Shown: positions 43,969-56,302, numbered from the stretch's first letter. The stretch: DNA of 64,000 nucleotides from Heterohyrax brucei (GCA_028571685.1 CM053143.1:8423501-8487500); one strand, 5' to 3'. The notes: a model not told the origin generated them from the sequence alone. Made by a program: numbers and translations.

Positions 43969-44925
43969 TTAGTGGTTTCGTTCTTCTAAGCCAGAGCCAA
44001 GAACTTCTTTCAGTATTTCTTGTAGTTTGGGTGTGGTTTTTACAAAGTCTCTGAGTTTCTGTTTATCTGGGAATGTCTTAATTTCATTTTCGTATTTGAA
44101 AGATAGTTTTGCAGGATATATAATTCTTGTCTGGAAGTTCTTCTCCTTCAAGGCTTTGAATGTGTCATGCCACTGTCTCCATGCCAGCATGGTTTCTGCT
44201 GAGAAATCTGAAGAGAGCCTACAGGGTTTCCCTCTGAATGTTAGCTTTGCCTTGAGTCTTGCTGCCTTTAAGTGTTGCTGCTTATGTTTCATTTTGTTAA
44301 GCTTGATTATAATATGTCTTGGAGTCTTTTGAGATCTATATTGGGTGGTGTATGATATGCATCTGAGATGTCTATATTCTCTTCCTTCATGATTTCTGGA
44401 AAGTTTTCTTTCAGCAGCTCAGCAACGATACTCTCTGTGTTCTCAGATGTCTCACCCTGTTCAGGGACTCCAATTAATCAAAGGTTGTTCCTCTTAATAG
44501 AGTCCCACATGCTTCTTAATGTTTCTTCATTTTTCTTGTTTCTTTTTTCTGATTTCTGCTCATAGATGCTGGCATCAGTAGTTCTGTCTTTCAAGTCAGA
44601 AATTCTTTTTTCCATTTGTTCCATTCTGTTTTCTTGGCTTTGCATGGAAGTTTCTATGTCTTTGATTTTGTTCTTGATCTGTTGGATTTCAGAGTACTGG
44701 TGTTCCAGCAGATCAAACAACTTGCTTAATTCTTCATTTTGTTCTGCTGCATTTTGTATAAGGTCTAGAAGGGCTCTGTATATAATCATTTTTTATTCAC
44801 TTCCTGATGCTTTCATAAAGGTTTCTTCATCTGGAAAACTCCTTGGTTGCTTTTTTTTGAGAGCCTTCTGAAGCCATGGGTGATTTCTTGTATGCTACAA
44901 TTGTCTGTTGTTTTTTGGGTCCCAT
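43969..44925 (-). pseudogene. L1a ORF1, decayed
   Basis: ORF1 encodes the trimeric RNA-binding chaperone. Start at 44925 (MGPKKQQT-like), a coiled-coil region at 44478-44789 (heptad-like 'SEIQQIKNKIKDIETSMQ' and 'EQMEKRISDLKDRT'), and the RNA-recognition and C-terminal regions at 43969-44292 ('SAETMLAWRQWHDTFKAL', 'FPDKQKLRDFVKTTPKL'). The three parts are in different frames, and about 320 codons remain in total. Confidence 0.85.
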
Positions 44926-45927
44926 GTGAGTATGTAGAGGCTGGAAGAGGTACTGTGAGGATGGATTGCAAATGTTTCTCTAGGCTGTCTTCAAATGTAA
45001 AGCAAAAGGTATCTGACCACTTCACAAGTCAGTTAGGTTCTCAGGTGTAGAGGTCCCTCTTCTCAACTCACAAAGTAAGTGCCACTATATCCAACCTCAG
45101 ATGATAACAAACTAGTTCAGAATACAGTAATGCTACTGCCCTGTTGGCCTCTGCTGACAGGGCCTAGCCTTAGGCGACACTGCGTCGAGTACTGCTTTTG
45201 TGATAGAAAAGCACTCTCTTGTGGGCAGGGTCTGGCTCCCAAGCTAAGAATTAGGTCCAGCTGTGGCCACTGTATCCAAGATGGTGTCCTCCACACAGGC
45301 AGCAGGTAGAAGGGCTAAAGATGCTGAGAGGTAGTGATTCCTCTGCTTCTGTTGCAGGGCCCCCAACGTAGGTGGCCTTTGATAAATTATTGCTTCTCTG
45401 TCAGAGAAACGCTGTCCTGTTTGCAGGAGCTGGCTCCCAGGCTAAGAATTAAGTCCTGCTAAAATCTTGGTACCAACATTGTGTCCCGCACACTGACTGT
45501 GAAATTCCGTACAAACCCCGCTGAGGCAGACATAAAACAACAGGCTCAAAGTGGCTAGAATAACACACTCCTAAGCCTGGCTCTCAAAATATGGGAATTT
45601 CGCCTGCCTATCCCCCCAGCAGCGCATCTGAGTCTAGCCGCTAGGCAAGACCCAGCTCTGCCCACCGGCCAAGACAGAGAAAAAAAAAAAGTCAAAATGG
45701 TGCATTTACCTTCAGTTCGTGAGAGCCAGGGCTAGCCAGGAGTGGGAGTGAGCGAAAGAGAGGAGGTTTTTTGCTCAGTGGTATGAAGTCCCAATTAACA
45801 GCCCTGTGCCGTGTCCTGAGGCTGATTAGGTGATCAGAAGGCTCTGTTTGATTGTCAGTTCAGGTCTTGGTTTCCAGAGGGATAGAAGGAGACATATGCT
45901 TAGTCCGCCATCTTGAGTCTGCCCCCC
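44926..45927 (-). promoter_or_regulatory. L1a 5' UTR with two monomers
   Basis: GC-richer than the rest. Two related units of about 205 bp (roughly 45140-45340 and 45345-45550) each contain 'gctggctcccaagctaagaatta'-type text ('ctggctcccaggctaag'). In L1 families this is the internal RNA polymerase II promoter region. Confidence 0.65.
45905..45915 (-). promoter_or_regulatory. YY1-like site at the L1a 5' end
   Basis: Minus strand reads CAAGATGGCGG, 12-22 bases from the L1 start. A CAAGATGGC site at the same position sets the transcription start of human L1. The L1 at 29.4-30.6 kb (30584-30592) and the outer L1 (59661-59671) have the same element at their starts. Confidence 0.6.
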
Positions 45928-48900
45928 TCTATTTCTAACTTTTTAAGGAAGTGTCAAATTGCTTTCCAAAGAGGTTGTACCATTTTGCACTCCCACCAGC
46001 AGTGTAGGAGAGTTCCAGTCAATCTCTCCACAGCCTCTCCAGCATTTGTTGTTTTGTGCTTTTTGGAGTATTGTCAACATCATTGAGGTGAGATAGTATC
46101 TCAATTTAGTTTTGTTTTTAATTTATCTAAAAGCTAATGATGGTAAGCATTTCCTCATGTGTCTTTTGGATGCTTGAATGTCTTCTCTGGTGAAGTGTCT
46201 GTCCATGTCCTGTACCCATTGTTTAACTGGGTCATTTGTCTTTTTCTTGTTGATATTTTTCAGTACCTTGTAGGTTATGGGAATCAGATGTAGTTGCCAA
46301 ATATTTTTTTCCATTCTGTGGGCAGTCTTAACTTTCTTGATAAAGTCTTTGGATGAGCACAGCTGTTTGATTTTTAGTAGTTTCCATTTATCTACTTTCT
46401 CTTCTGTTGTTTGTGCATTGTTGGTAGGATTTTGTAGTCTGTATAAGCCATGTATTAGAATTTCCATTTTTGTCCCTATTTTTTCTTCCATAATCTTTAC
46501 CTTTTTAGGTTTGGTATTTCAGTCTTTGATCCATTTTGAGTTAGTTTTTGTGTAAGGTGTGAGACATAGGTCTTGTTTCAGTTTTCTGCAGATGGATATC
46601 CAATTTTGCCAGCACCATATGTTAAAGAGACTGTTTTTATCCCAGTTTACAACCTTTGGGCCTTTGTTCAGTATCCACTGTTCATAGGACAATGGTGTTA
46701 TTTCTGCATTCTCTATTTTATTCCTTTGGTCTATATATCTGTTTTTGTACTAGTACCAGGCTGTTTTGAGTACTGTGGCAGTATAATACGTTCTAAGGTC
46801 AGGTAGCATGAGGCCTCTCACTGTGTTCCTCTTCTTCAGTAGGGTTTTGATTATTCAGGGTTTCATCCCTTTCCAAACAAAGTTGGTGATTTGTTTCTCC
46901 ATCTCATTGAGAAAAGACACTAGAATTTGTATTGGGATTACATTGCATATGTGGATCACTTGTAGAGCAGACATTTTCACAATGTTAAGTCTTCCTATCC
47001 ATGAGTAAGGTAGTTTCTCCACTTGTGTAAGTCTCTTTTGGTTTCTTCCAGTAGAGTCCTGTAATTTTCCCTCTATAGGTCTCCTACAATTCTAGTTAGA
47101 TTTATTCCTAGGTATTTTATCTTCTTCGGGGCTACTGTAAATGGTATTGATTTGGTGATTTCCTCTTTGATGATCTCTTTGTTGGTGTAGAGGAATGCTA
47201 CTGATTTAGTTATGTTTATTTCACATCCTGATTCTTTGCTGAACTCTTCTGTTAGTTCTAGCTGTTTACTTTTGGATTCTTTAGGATTTTCTGTGTATAT
47301 GATCAGATCATCTGCCAGTAGAGATAGTTTTATCTCCTTCTTCTTTACCCATTTGGATGCCCTCTATTTGTTTATCTTGTCTGATAGCTCTGGCCAGAAT
47401 TTCTAGCACAATGTTGAATAAAAGTGGTGACAGCGGGCATCCTTGTCTAGTTCCTGTTCTCAGGGAGAATTCTTTCTGACTTTCTCCGTTCAAGTTGATG
47501 TTGGTGTTCAGCTTTGCATAGATGCCCCTTATTCGATTGAGAATTTCCCTTCTATTACTATTTTACTGAGAGTTTTTAACAAGAATGGATGCTGAACTTT
47601 GTCTAAAGCCCTTTCTGCATCAATTCATAGAATCAACTGATTCTTATCCTTTGTGTTATCTGGTTTATCATATTAATTGTTTTTCTTATGTTGAACAAAC
47701 TGCATCCCTGGTATGAATCATAATTGGTCATGATGAATTATTTTTTTGATACATTGGTGAATATTGCTGGCTAAAATTTTATTGAAGATTTTTGCACCTA
47801 AGTTCATGAGAAATACTGACCTGTAGCTTTCTTTTTTTGTGGGATCTTTCCCTGGCTTTGGTATCAGGATTATGCAGGCTTCATAGAATGAATTTAGGAA
47901 TGTTCTGTCTTTTTCTATACTGTGAAATAGCTTCAGTAATGTCAGAATTAACTCGTCTCTGAAAGTTTGGTAGAATTCACCAGTGAAGCTATCTGGGCTA
48001 GGACTTTTTTTTGGTTGGTATTTTTTTGAACATTTCTTCAATCCCTTCTTGTGTGATAGGTTTACTAAGTTGTTCTACTTCTCTTTGTGACAATTTTAGT
48101 AGGTGATGTAAATCTAGAAATTTGTTCATTTCCTCTAAGTTTTCAAATCTGTTAGAGTACAATTTTTTTGTAGTATTCTGTTATGATACTTTTAATTTTT
48201 ATTGGCTCTGTAGTCATGACGCCCATCTCATTTCTTATTCAGGTTGTTTCCTCTCCTGCTTTTCTTTTGTGAGTTAATCCAATTATTTATTAATTTTGTT
48301 GATCTTTCAGTTTCGTTAATTCCTTCAATTGTTTTTCAATTCTCTAAATCATTCATTTCTGCTCTAGTTTTTATTATGTGTTTACTGCTGGTGCCTGAGG
48401 GATCTTTTTGTTCTTTTCTTACTTGTTCAAGTTATAAGGTTAATTCTTTGGTTTGAGCCCTTTATTCATTCAAAATGTGTGGATTTATGGAGATAAACTG
48501 ACTTCTGACTGTTGCTTTTGCTGTATTCCACAGGTTCTGATAGGATGTTTTTTCCTTCTCAGTTGGTTACATAATTTTTTTTCTTTTTTCTTTTTTATTG
48601 TGATTAAGTGAAACTGCAATCCAAATCAATTTTGCACGCCTACCTATCTGCAGTTCTGTCTGCTCTCCTTGCCCGGTGACAGCACATTCTTCCTTTTCAT
48701 TCTATACTCCCTGTATCCTCCCAACAATCTCTTATCCCTTCCTCTCTACCCTCTTCTCTCTCATCTAGAAAGAGACCAGTAGGACATCCTCCTATAAATG
48801 CATCAACCCGTAAAGAGTACCCACACTATATGGTCACATTGTGTCCCCAAGTCCAGTCCAGTTTTGTCTGCAGAGTTGGGCAAGAGCAGCAGCAGATCTA

Positions 48901-49129
48901 GGGGCCATGCTCCCAAGGGATCCCCCATGCTGCTGGACCATCAGTTGTGGCTTTTCACTACAGTTCTTGAGCTGCACCCCTCTTTCACTTCTGTTGTCAC
49001 AAGGACTCAACATTGTGTGCCCTACCACTGCTATCTTTGGTGCTAGCTGAGCACCATCTTGTTTTTCTGGTCACATGTTGATACAGTCTCCCATTTACAT
49101 GGTTCCTTCTGTCTCCTGGGCTCTTGTTT

Positions 49130-49368
49130 CCTCATGTCTTTTTTTTTTTAATATGACTGAGTGAAAATGTACATTCCCGCATAAATTTACATGCCCACCT
49201 ATACGCAGCTTCCACTGCTCTCCCTGTCTGGTGACAGCACACTATTCCTCTGCTCCATACATTTCTCATCCTCCTAACAGTCTCCTTTCCCCTCCTCTCC
49301 ACCCAGTCTCCTTCCTTATGGTTCTATACATCTACAGGATATCATCCTGCTGACCTCATGTCTTTTTT
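49130..49368 (-). mobile_element. Short L1 3' end (209 bp) with 15-bp target duplication
   Basis: 49145-49353 is the T run plus terminal 3' UTR ('tgactgagtgaaaatgtac', 'ggtgacagcacactattcc'). 'cctcatgtctttttt' flanks it at 49130-49144 and 49354-49368. It lies in L1b's own 3' UTR. Confidence 0.9.
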
Positions 49369-50421
49369 GATCTCCATGATCATGTGTGCTAGAGGAGTTG
49401 GGATCATTCCATGTACCTCAGATGGCATCCTGCTAGCTTTTAAAACCCCAGAAGCCACTCACCAATATGGGGTACAGAAGACTCCATTAGCAATAGGCTA
49501 TTTATGCCAATTGGCCTTGATGTCCCCTAAGAGCATGGCCCCCAGACCCCACATCTGCTACTCTATCCTTGCAATATTTAGTTTAGATTAGAAGAGCTTT
49601 CAGTTTGTGGTGAAGTCCATTTAATTTGACCTACTATCTATTGTGTGCTGTCACTGCTTTCACCTAACTAAATATCTAGCAAGTGTCTAATCTATGACCA
49701 ATCCTGTCCCTCCCTAACTACCCTCATGGCATCAAAGAGTCTCTTTTTCTGTACATAAGTCTATTTTTACATCCTTATAGTAGGGGTCACATAAATCATC
49801 ATTTAATTTTTTTTATTATTGCATAGTGTTCCATTGAGTATATGAACTATAGTTTGTTTATCCATTCATCTGTTGATAGGCATCTAGGTTGATTTCATTT
49901 TTTTGCTATTGTGGACTGTGCTGCAACAAACATTTATGTGCATGTATCTGTTTGCATGACAGCCTTTGCTTCTGTAGGATATAACCTGAGCAGTGGCATT
50001 TCTGGATCAAATGGTATATCTATGCCCAGCTTTTTAAGGAAGGATCAAATTGCTTTCTGAAGAGGTTGTACCATTTGGCAATCCCACCAGCAGTGAAGGA
50101 AAGTTCTGATGTCTCCACAGCCTCTCCAGCATTTGTTGTTTTGTGTTTTTTGGATCATGGCCAACCTTGTTGGGTTGATATGGTATCTCATTGAAGTTTT
50201 GGTTTGGATTTCTCTAATAGCTAATGATTGTGAACATTTCTTCATTTGTCTTTTGGCTGTCTTGATGTCCTCTTTGGTGAAGTGTCTGTCTGTCTCCTTT
50301 GCCCATTGCTTAATTGTATTACTTACCTTTTTTTTCCTGATGTTTTGCAGTACCTTGTAAATTATGGAGATCAGATGTCAGTCTGACATGTTGCCAAATA
50401 TTTTTTCTCACTCTTTAGGTT

Positions 50422-50637
50422 TTCTTTTTATTCTTTTTTTTTATTATGACTGAGTGAAAATGTACATTCCCATATACATGCCCACCTATATGCAGCTTCC
50501 ACTGCTCTCCCTGCCTGGTGACAGCACACTATTCCTCTCTGCTCCATATATGTCTCATCTTCTCAACAGTCTCTTTTCCCCTTTTCTCCACCCACTCTCC
50601 CTCCTCCAGCCAGAGGTCAGCAGGATGATGTTCTTTT
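50422..50637 (-). mobile_element. Short L1 3' end (about 202 bp) in L1b ORF2
   Basis: 50429-50630 repeats the same L1 terminal 3' UTR ('tgactgagtgaaaatgtac', 'gcagcttccactgctctcc'). Possible 7-bp duplication 'ttctttt' at 50422-50428 and 50631-50637. Removing it restores the ORF2 text 'ggttttcttttgatgaag'. Confidence 0.85.
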
Positions 50638-51310
50638 GATGAAGTCTTTGGATGAGAAAAAGTGTTTGATTCTTAGTAGTTTCTATTTTTCTATTTTCTT
50701 TTTTGTCGACGGTGCTTTGTTTGTCAAATTTTGAAGTCTGTCTAAACTGTGTATTACAACTTCCATTGTTGACCCTGTTTTCTCTTGCATGGTCTTTATT
50801 GTTTTAAGTTTGCTACTTAGGTCTTTGGTCCAGTTTGAATTAGTTTTTGTGTAAAGTGTGAGATATGGGTCTTTTTTCAGTTTTTTTCTAATATCCTTTT
50901 TTAAAGAGACTGTTTTTATCCCAGTTCACAATCTTATGGCCTTTGTAGGATATCAACTCTTTGTAAGAGAATAGTGTCTTCTCTGGCTTCTCGATTTGAT
51001 TCAGTTGGTCTATATTTCTCTTTTTGTACCACTACCAGACTATTTTGACTACTGTGGCAGTGTTATAGGTTCTAAGGTGGGTAGTGTGAGTCCTCCAACT
51101 GTGTTCCTCTTCTTTAGTAGTGCTTTACTTATCTGGGGTTTCTTCCCTTTCCAAACTAGGTTGGTAATATGTTTCTCCATCTCATTAAAAAATGACCCTG
51201 GAATTTGTTTGGGATTGCACTGTACATGTAGATCACTTTGGGTAAAATAGCCATTTTCACAATGTTAAGTCTTCCTATCCACGAACAGGGTAGATTTCTC
51301 CATTCACGTA

Positions 51311-51450
51311 ATTCTCTCTCTCTCTCTTTTTTATTTAATATAACTGAGTGAAAATGTACATTCCCATATAAATCTACAAGCCCATCTATATGCAGCTTCC
51401 ACTGCTCTCCCTTTCCGGTGACAGCACATTATTCCTCTCAGCTCCATTCT
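51311..51450 (-). mobile_element. Short L1 3' end (about 130 bp) in L1b ORF2
   Basis: 51316-51445, a CT/T-rich end then the same terminal 3' UTR. 'attct' occurs on both sides (51311-51315, 51446-51450). Removal restores 'cacgtaattcttgtagg'. Confidence 0.8.
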
Positions 51451-53605
51451 TGTAGGTCTCTCTGTATTGGTCTCTTATTTCTCTAGTTAGATTTATGCTT
51501 AAGTATTTTATCTTCTTGGGGGCTGTGGTAAATGGTATTGATTAGGTGATTTCTTCTTTGATAATCTCTCTGTTGATATCAAGGAATCCTACCAATTTAC
51601 TTACATTTATCTTATATCCTGAGACTTTGCTGAACTCCTCTATTAGTTCTAGCACTTTACGTATGGATTCTTTAGGATTCTTTGCATATATGATAATATC
51701 ATCTGCAAATAGGGAAGTTTTTACGTCATCTTTGCCAATGCAGATGCCCTTTAATTCTTTGTGTTGTCTAATTGCTCTGGCCAGAACTTCCAGTGCAATG
51801 TTGAATGGAAGTGGTGAAAGTGGTCATCTTTGTCTAGTTTCCATTCCCAAGAGGAGTTCTGTCAGTCTCTCTCGATTCAGGATGATGCAGGTGATTGGCT
51901 TTGTGTAGATGCCTCTCACTGGTCTGACGAATTTCCCTGCTATTCCTATTTTGCTGAGAGTTTTTAGCATGAATGGGTGTTAAACACGGCATTGTCAAGT
52001 GCCTTTTCTGGATCAATTGACAGAATCAGGTATTTCTTAACCTTTGTGCTATTTATGTATTTGATGACATTAATTGTTTTTCTGATGTTGAACAATCCTT
52101 GCATCCCTGGTATGAATACAACTTGGTAGAGAGATTAATTATTTTTTGATATGTTGTTGAATTCTATTGGGAAGGATTTTGTTGAAGATTTTTGTATCTA
52201 GATTCATGAGTGACATTGGTCTGCAATTTTCTTTTTTTTTGTGGGATCTTTCCTTGGCTTTGCTATCAGGGTTATTCTGGTTTCATAAAATGAATTTGGG
52301 AGTATTCCATCCATTTCTATGCTGTGAAATAGTCTCGGTAGTATCACAGTTAACTCCTCTCTAAAAGTTTGGTAGAATTCTCTGGTAAAGCCATCTGGGC
52401 CAGGACTTTTTTGAGGTGTGGGTGTGTGGGTGTTATTATTACTTTTTCAATCTCTTCCTTTTGAAGGGTTTATTAAGTTGTTCTGCTTCTCCTTGGTTAA
52501 TTTTGGTAGAAGATATGAATCTAGAAATCTGCCCATTTCCTCTAGGCTTTCCAACCTGTTAGAGTACAGTCTTTTGTAGTATTCTGCTGTGATACTTTTG
52601 ATTTCAGTTGGGTCTGTAGTGACATCTCCCATTTCATTTCTTATTCAGGTTATTTCTTTCTTCTCCTGTTTTTCTTTTGTGAGTTAAGCCAAAGGCTTAA
52701 GAATTTTGATGACCTTTTCAAAGAACCACTTTTTGACTTTGTTAATTTTTTTCATTTGTTCTTCTGTTCTCTAATTCAATTAGTTCTGCTCTAACCTTTG
52801 TTATTTGTTTTCTTCTGGTGCCTGAGGGGTTCCTCTATTGCTCTCTTTCTACTTGTTCAAGTGGTAGAGTTAATTCTTTGGTTTGGATACTTTCTTCACT
52901 CTGAATGTGTGGATTTATGGAGACAAACTGACCTCTGAGCACTGCTTTTGCTGTATGTGTGTGGTAGGTTCTGGTCAGATGTGTTTTTCATTCTTATTCG
53001 ATTCCATAAATTTCTTTATTTCATCCTTGATTTCTTCTGTAACCCATAGTTTTCCGAACAAGGTGTTGTTCAGTTTCTATGAGTTTCAATTCCTACCTAT
53101 GATTTTTCTGCTATTGATTTCAACTTTTATGGCTCTATGGTTCAACAAGATGATTTGCAACAATTCAGTAGTTTGGATTTTGTTGAGACTTGGCTTAACA
53201 CATGTTATATTCTGGAAAATGTTCCATGTGCATTGGAGAAGAAGGTGTACTTACTTGTTGTTGGTAAAAAGATTCTGTATATGTTGATGAGATCTAGTCG
53301 GTTAAATGTCACAATAAGACATTCTGTATCTTTACTGAGGTTTTTTCTGGATGATCTGTCCATTTCTGAAAGTGGAGTATTAAAGTTTCCCACTATTATT
53401 GTGGAGTGACCTACCTCATTTTTCAGTGTTGTCAGTGTTTGTTTGATGTATTTAGGTGCTCTGGTATTGGATGCATAAATATTTAATATTGTTATGTTCT
53501 GCTTATGTATTGAACCTTTCAGCAATAGGTAGTGACCATCCTTGTCCATGATGGTAAATTTTACATTAAAGTCTGTTTTATCTGGGATCAATATTGCCAC
53601 TCCTT

Positions 53606-53648
53606 CTTGAGTCGGATCCAACTCTACGTCACTTGGCTTGGCTTGGCT
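53606..53648 (+). mobile_element. About 40-bp AfroSINE-tail micro-insertion in L1b
   Basis: 'gagtcggatccaactctacg' and 'tcacttggcttggc' replace nothing in the L1 text but interrupt it between 'gccactcc' and 'gctct'. Same tail subtype as at 40932 and 62692. No clear duplication. Confidence 0.75.
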
Positions 53649-53864
53649 CTCTTTTTTGTATGTTATTAGCTTGATATGTATATTTTTATCCTTTAATTTT
53701 CAGTTTGTTCATATCTTTGAGTCTAAAGCGTGTTTCTTGTAAGCTACATATAGACACATCTTGTCTTTTCATCCACGATGTCTCACTCACTGTTTCTTTC
53801 ATGGAGTATTCAGTCCATTTACATCCAGTGACATTATTGATAGGTGTGTGTTTAGTGCTGTCAT

Positions 53865-54316
53865 TGTGATACTTTTATTTTTGTGTTGTTGATGTCTTCT
53901 GTGTTGTTCTTAATATTCTGTTCTGGGTCATTCTTCTTTGTGGGTTGATTTTTCATCTTTTTCAGTGTTGGAATTGTGTTTGTTTGGGTTCCTGTATTGT
54001 TTCTTGTTTTGATATGGTACATTGTTATTTTCCCTTGTAGCTCCCCTTTTGATCCCCCTTAATATTCTAAGTTTAAACCAGACTTTAATTTTTACATATC
54101 TCTTTAGTTTCCTCTCCATCTGAAAGTGTTATGCCTAGAGTAATAACTCTTTTTTTGTATGCTGATGTCATATTTTTTGTATTAAGATCACTAGATCCTG
54201 TCTTTTAATGTTGTAGCTTTGTTTGAGCTTCCTGAATTCCCTGAGTAGGATGCTGGATGCTGTGCCCTGCATTGCCTCATTGCCTCCATAAATATACACT
54301 TGATGTTTTTGTTTTT
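53865..54316 (-). other. L1b ORF1-ORF2 spacer
   Basis: About 450 bp. A minus frame starts at 54119 ('MERKLKRYVKIKVWF'), 255 bases from the ORF2 start; L1a has 254. Confidence 0.6.
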
Positions 54317-55203
54317 CTAAACAAGAGACTTTTTCAGTATTTCTTGTAGTTTTGGTTTGTTTTTTGCAAAGTCTCTAAGCTTCTGTTTATCTGTGAACAC
54401 CTTTATTTCATCTTTATATTTAAGAGACAGTTTTTCAGGAGATTCAGTTCTTGGTTGGAGGCATGTCTCCTTCAAGGGTTTCAATGTGTCATCCCACTGC
54501 CTTCTTGCCAACATTGTTTTTCGGCCAACAAGTCAGATCAAAGCCAATAGGGCTTCCCTTTGTATGTTAGCTTTGCTTTAAAACTTGCTGCATTTAAGAG
54601 CCCCTCTTTATTATTCATTTTATTAAGCTTGATTATGATATGTCTTGGTGTCTTTCTTTTGGGGTCTAGTTTTGTGGTGTTCAATAAGCATCTTGGATAT
54701 CTATGTCCTCTTCTTTCATAATCTCAAGGAAATTTTCTGTCAGCAACTCTAAAAAAATACTCTGTATTTTCAGCTATTGTTCTCTGTTCAGGAACTCCAA
54801 TTATGCATAAATTATTCCTCTTAATAGAGTCTCACTTGTTTCTTAGTACTTCTTCATTTTTCTTATTTTTTTTCTCTGATTTCTCCACATAAATGGTGGT
54901 GTCAGTTGCTCTATCCTCAAGCTCACCAACTCTGGCTTTCATCTCCTCAATTCTGCTCTTTTGGCTGTGGATTAAATTGTCTGATTGTGTAATTTTATTA
55001 TTGATCTGATGAATTTCAGATCATTAATGTTCCATCAGTTTAAATAGCTTACTTAATTTTTCATTTTGTTCTCCTCCATTTTGCTTCATCTCTAGGGAGG
55101 GCTCTATATGTAATTCCTATGTACTTGACCTCTGATAATTTCAGAAAGGCATCTTCACCTAGGACTTTTTTGCTTCTTTATTTTAGGAGTTTTCTGGAGT
55201 CAT
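54317..55203 (-). pseudogene. L1b ORF1, decayed
   Basis: From the ATG at 55203 to the stop at about 54317. The C-terminal region at 54317-54514 ('TDKQKLRDFAKNKPKLQE') is clear. The middle (54520-55100) has coiled-coil-like text out of frame. Encodes no continuous protein. Confidence 0.8.
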
Positions 55204-56302
55204 GGTGGATTGCATCTTCAGTTGTTTAGCTATTGATTGTTGCCTTCACACCATCTAGATGCTGTTTGGCTTCTCTGGTGTTACCTCAAGAGGAACTGAG
55301 GCATAGTCCTAAGACAGGAGTAAAGGCAATACTAGATTTGGTCACCAGCAACCGCTATGTACTCTAGTGACTGGACCCAGGTGGACTCTCTGTGGTTGGA
55401 GGCTCTGCCTCCTCTCTGGCAAAGATGGCACCCTTCCTATGGAGTCACTGGGCAGCCATCAGCCACTGCTATGAGGTTTACCAGTGAAGGCTGATGGAGA
55501 TGCTGCTGTGGCTCTCAGTAGTCAGTTCTCCAGGTGGTCTTATTTTAAAAAGGTTCTTTACTGCTGAGCAAGGAGTGATTCAACAGCTGATGAAATGAGT
55601 CAGGCCCTTAGGTGTGGCAGGCTCTACCTTCTGGCTGACCACAAAAGGCCATCCCCAGACACTGTGAAGTGATTCTAAAAAGGGAGGGGCTAGGGCCTTG
55701 CTGCCATCCTCTGACAGACCCCGCTTATAATGCTAGGCATCACTGTTCTATTCTTCTTTAGAAGCAATATCCAGACAGGGACTGCTGCTTAGTGTGTGAA
55801 TTAGCTCCAGCTGAGATCTCCAGGTGGCTGGCTCAACTTCCCAAGTGATCAAGATGGTGGCCCCCCAGCTGCCTTTCCTGCTTTGAAATAGCAGAATGTA
55901 TGGTACAGCTCATAAAAGAGAGAGTGGATGGGCAGTGATGCCCCCAGTCAGTATCTGGGCTCTCCATAGTGTTCATCTCAAGCACAGTCTGTCTGCTGTA
56001 CTGTAAGCTACTTAAGCACTGCAGTTCAGTGTATTAGCTGGCTCCTGGATAACAAAGATGGCATCAGTACCTGTAGTCCTCCCAAATGATGAGTCAGCAG
56101 AAGCAGGACGTAGTGTGCTGCTGCCCCATCTTTGAGAGAGGTTGTTTCCCCTTACTGGTGTATAGTTTAATCTGACAACTCTACGCCAGATCCTAGGGCT
56201 CTCAGGATATCCATGCTGCTCCATTCCCTTATCATTCCAGGCCTTAGTTTGCAGAGAGAATTGAGGAAATGTCTGTCTAGTCTAACATCCTGGCCACACC
56301 AT
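55204..56302 (-). promoter_or_regulatory. L1b 5' UTR
   Basis: About 1.1 kb of GC-richer sequence. It holds degenerate repeats of a 'ccactgctatg...caaagatgg' unit, with 'aagatgg' near 55422, 55850 and 56055, less regular than in the outer L1. Confidence 0.6.

Larger units (their letters stand above)
42811..45944 (-). mobile_element. L1a: 5'-complete, 3'-truncated L1 with 17-bp target duplication
   Basis: The insert is 42828-45927 (3100 bp), flanked by exact 'tctatttctaacttttt' at 42811-42827 and 45928-45944. Reading the minus strand, it starts with six G residues and CAAGATGGCGG, has a ~1-kb 5' UTR, ORF1, a ~420-bp spacer, and ORF2 only to about codon 237, near the end of the endonuclease domain. 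The junction has eight A residues, five of which belong to the target. The target reads CTT/AAAAAG, which fits the L1 endonuclease preference. Confidence 0.9.
42431..48577 (-). pseudogene. Outer L1 ORF2, broken and interrupted
   Basis: ORF2 encodes the L1 endonuclease and reverse transcriptase. Minus-strand pieces: 46123-46491 is the C-terminal region ('RHFTREDIQASKRHMRKC'), 47308-47493 is the RT palm ('[18 protein letters not shown]'), 47718-48041 is the fingers ('[17 protein letters not shown]'). Between them are frameshifts and stops. The part at 42431-42827 continues at 45928 after the 3.1-kb insertion. The upstream third, up to the endonuclease, is missing about 300 bp and resumes at 56303. 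Confidence 0.85.
49790..53864 (-). pseudogene. L1b ORF2, decayed
   Basis: Whole-length endonuclease-RT ORF in pieces. N-terminus from 53864; endonuclease motifs at 53205-53621 ('ILNIYASNTRAPKYIKQTL', 'VGNFNTPLSEMDRSS'); linker at 52447-52632 ('ITAEYYKRLYSNRLESLEE'); RT palm text near 51760-51840; C-terminal region at 50045-50245 ('RCGDI'-like 'CWRGCGDIRTFLHCWWDC'). About 80 bp are missing near 49800, and two L1 3' ends and one SINE tail interrupt it. Confidence 0.85.
48578..56302 (-). mobile_element. L1b: near full-length L1, antisense
   Basis: From a T-rich 3' end at 48578-48598 through 3' UTR, ORF2, spacer, ORF1 and 5' UTR to the L1 5' end near 56299 ('ctaacatcctggccacacc'). About 7.2 kb after removing three small L1 insertions. 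It is inserted in the outer L1, about 300 bp of which is missing at this point, and I find no target duplication. All frames are broken. Confidence 0.85.

Noticed and set aside
45905-45927. Host gene promoter or CpG island
   Set aside because: The GC-rich block is the L1a 5' end, and no host exon lies nearby.
51546-51908. 120-codon + frame
   Set aside because: Antisense of the L1b reverse-transcriptase region.
52883-53287. 134-codon + frame
   Set aside because: Antisense of L1b ORF2; the coding sense of this interval is on the minus strand.
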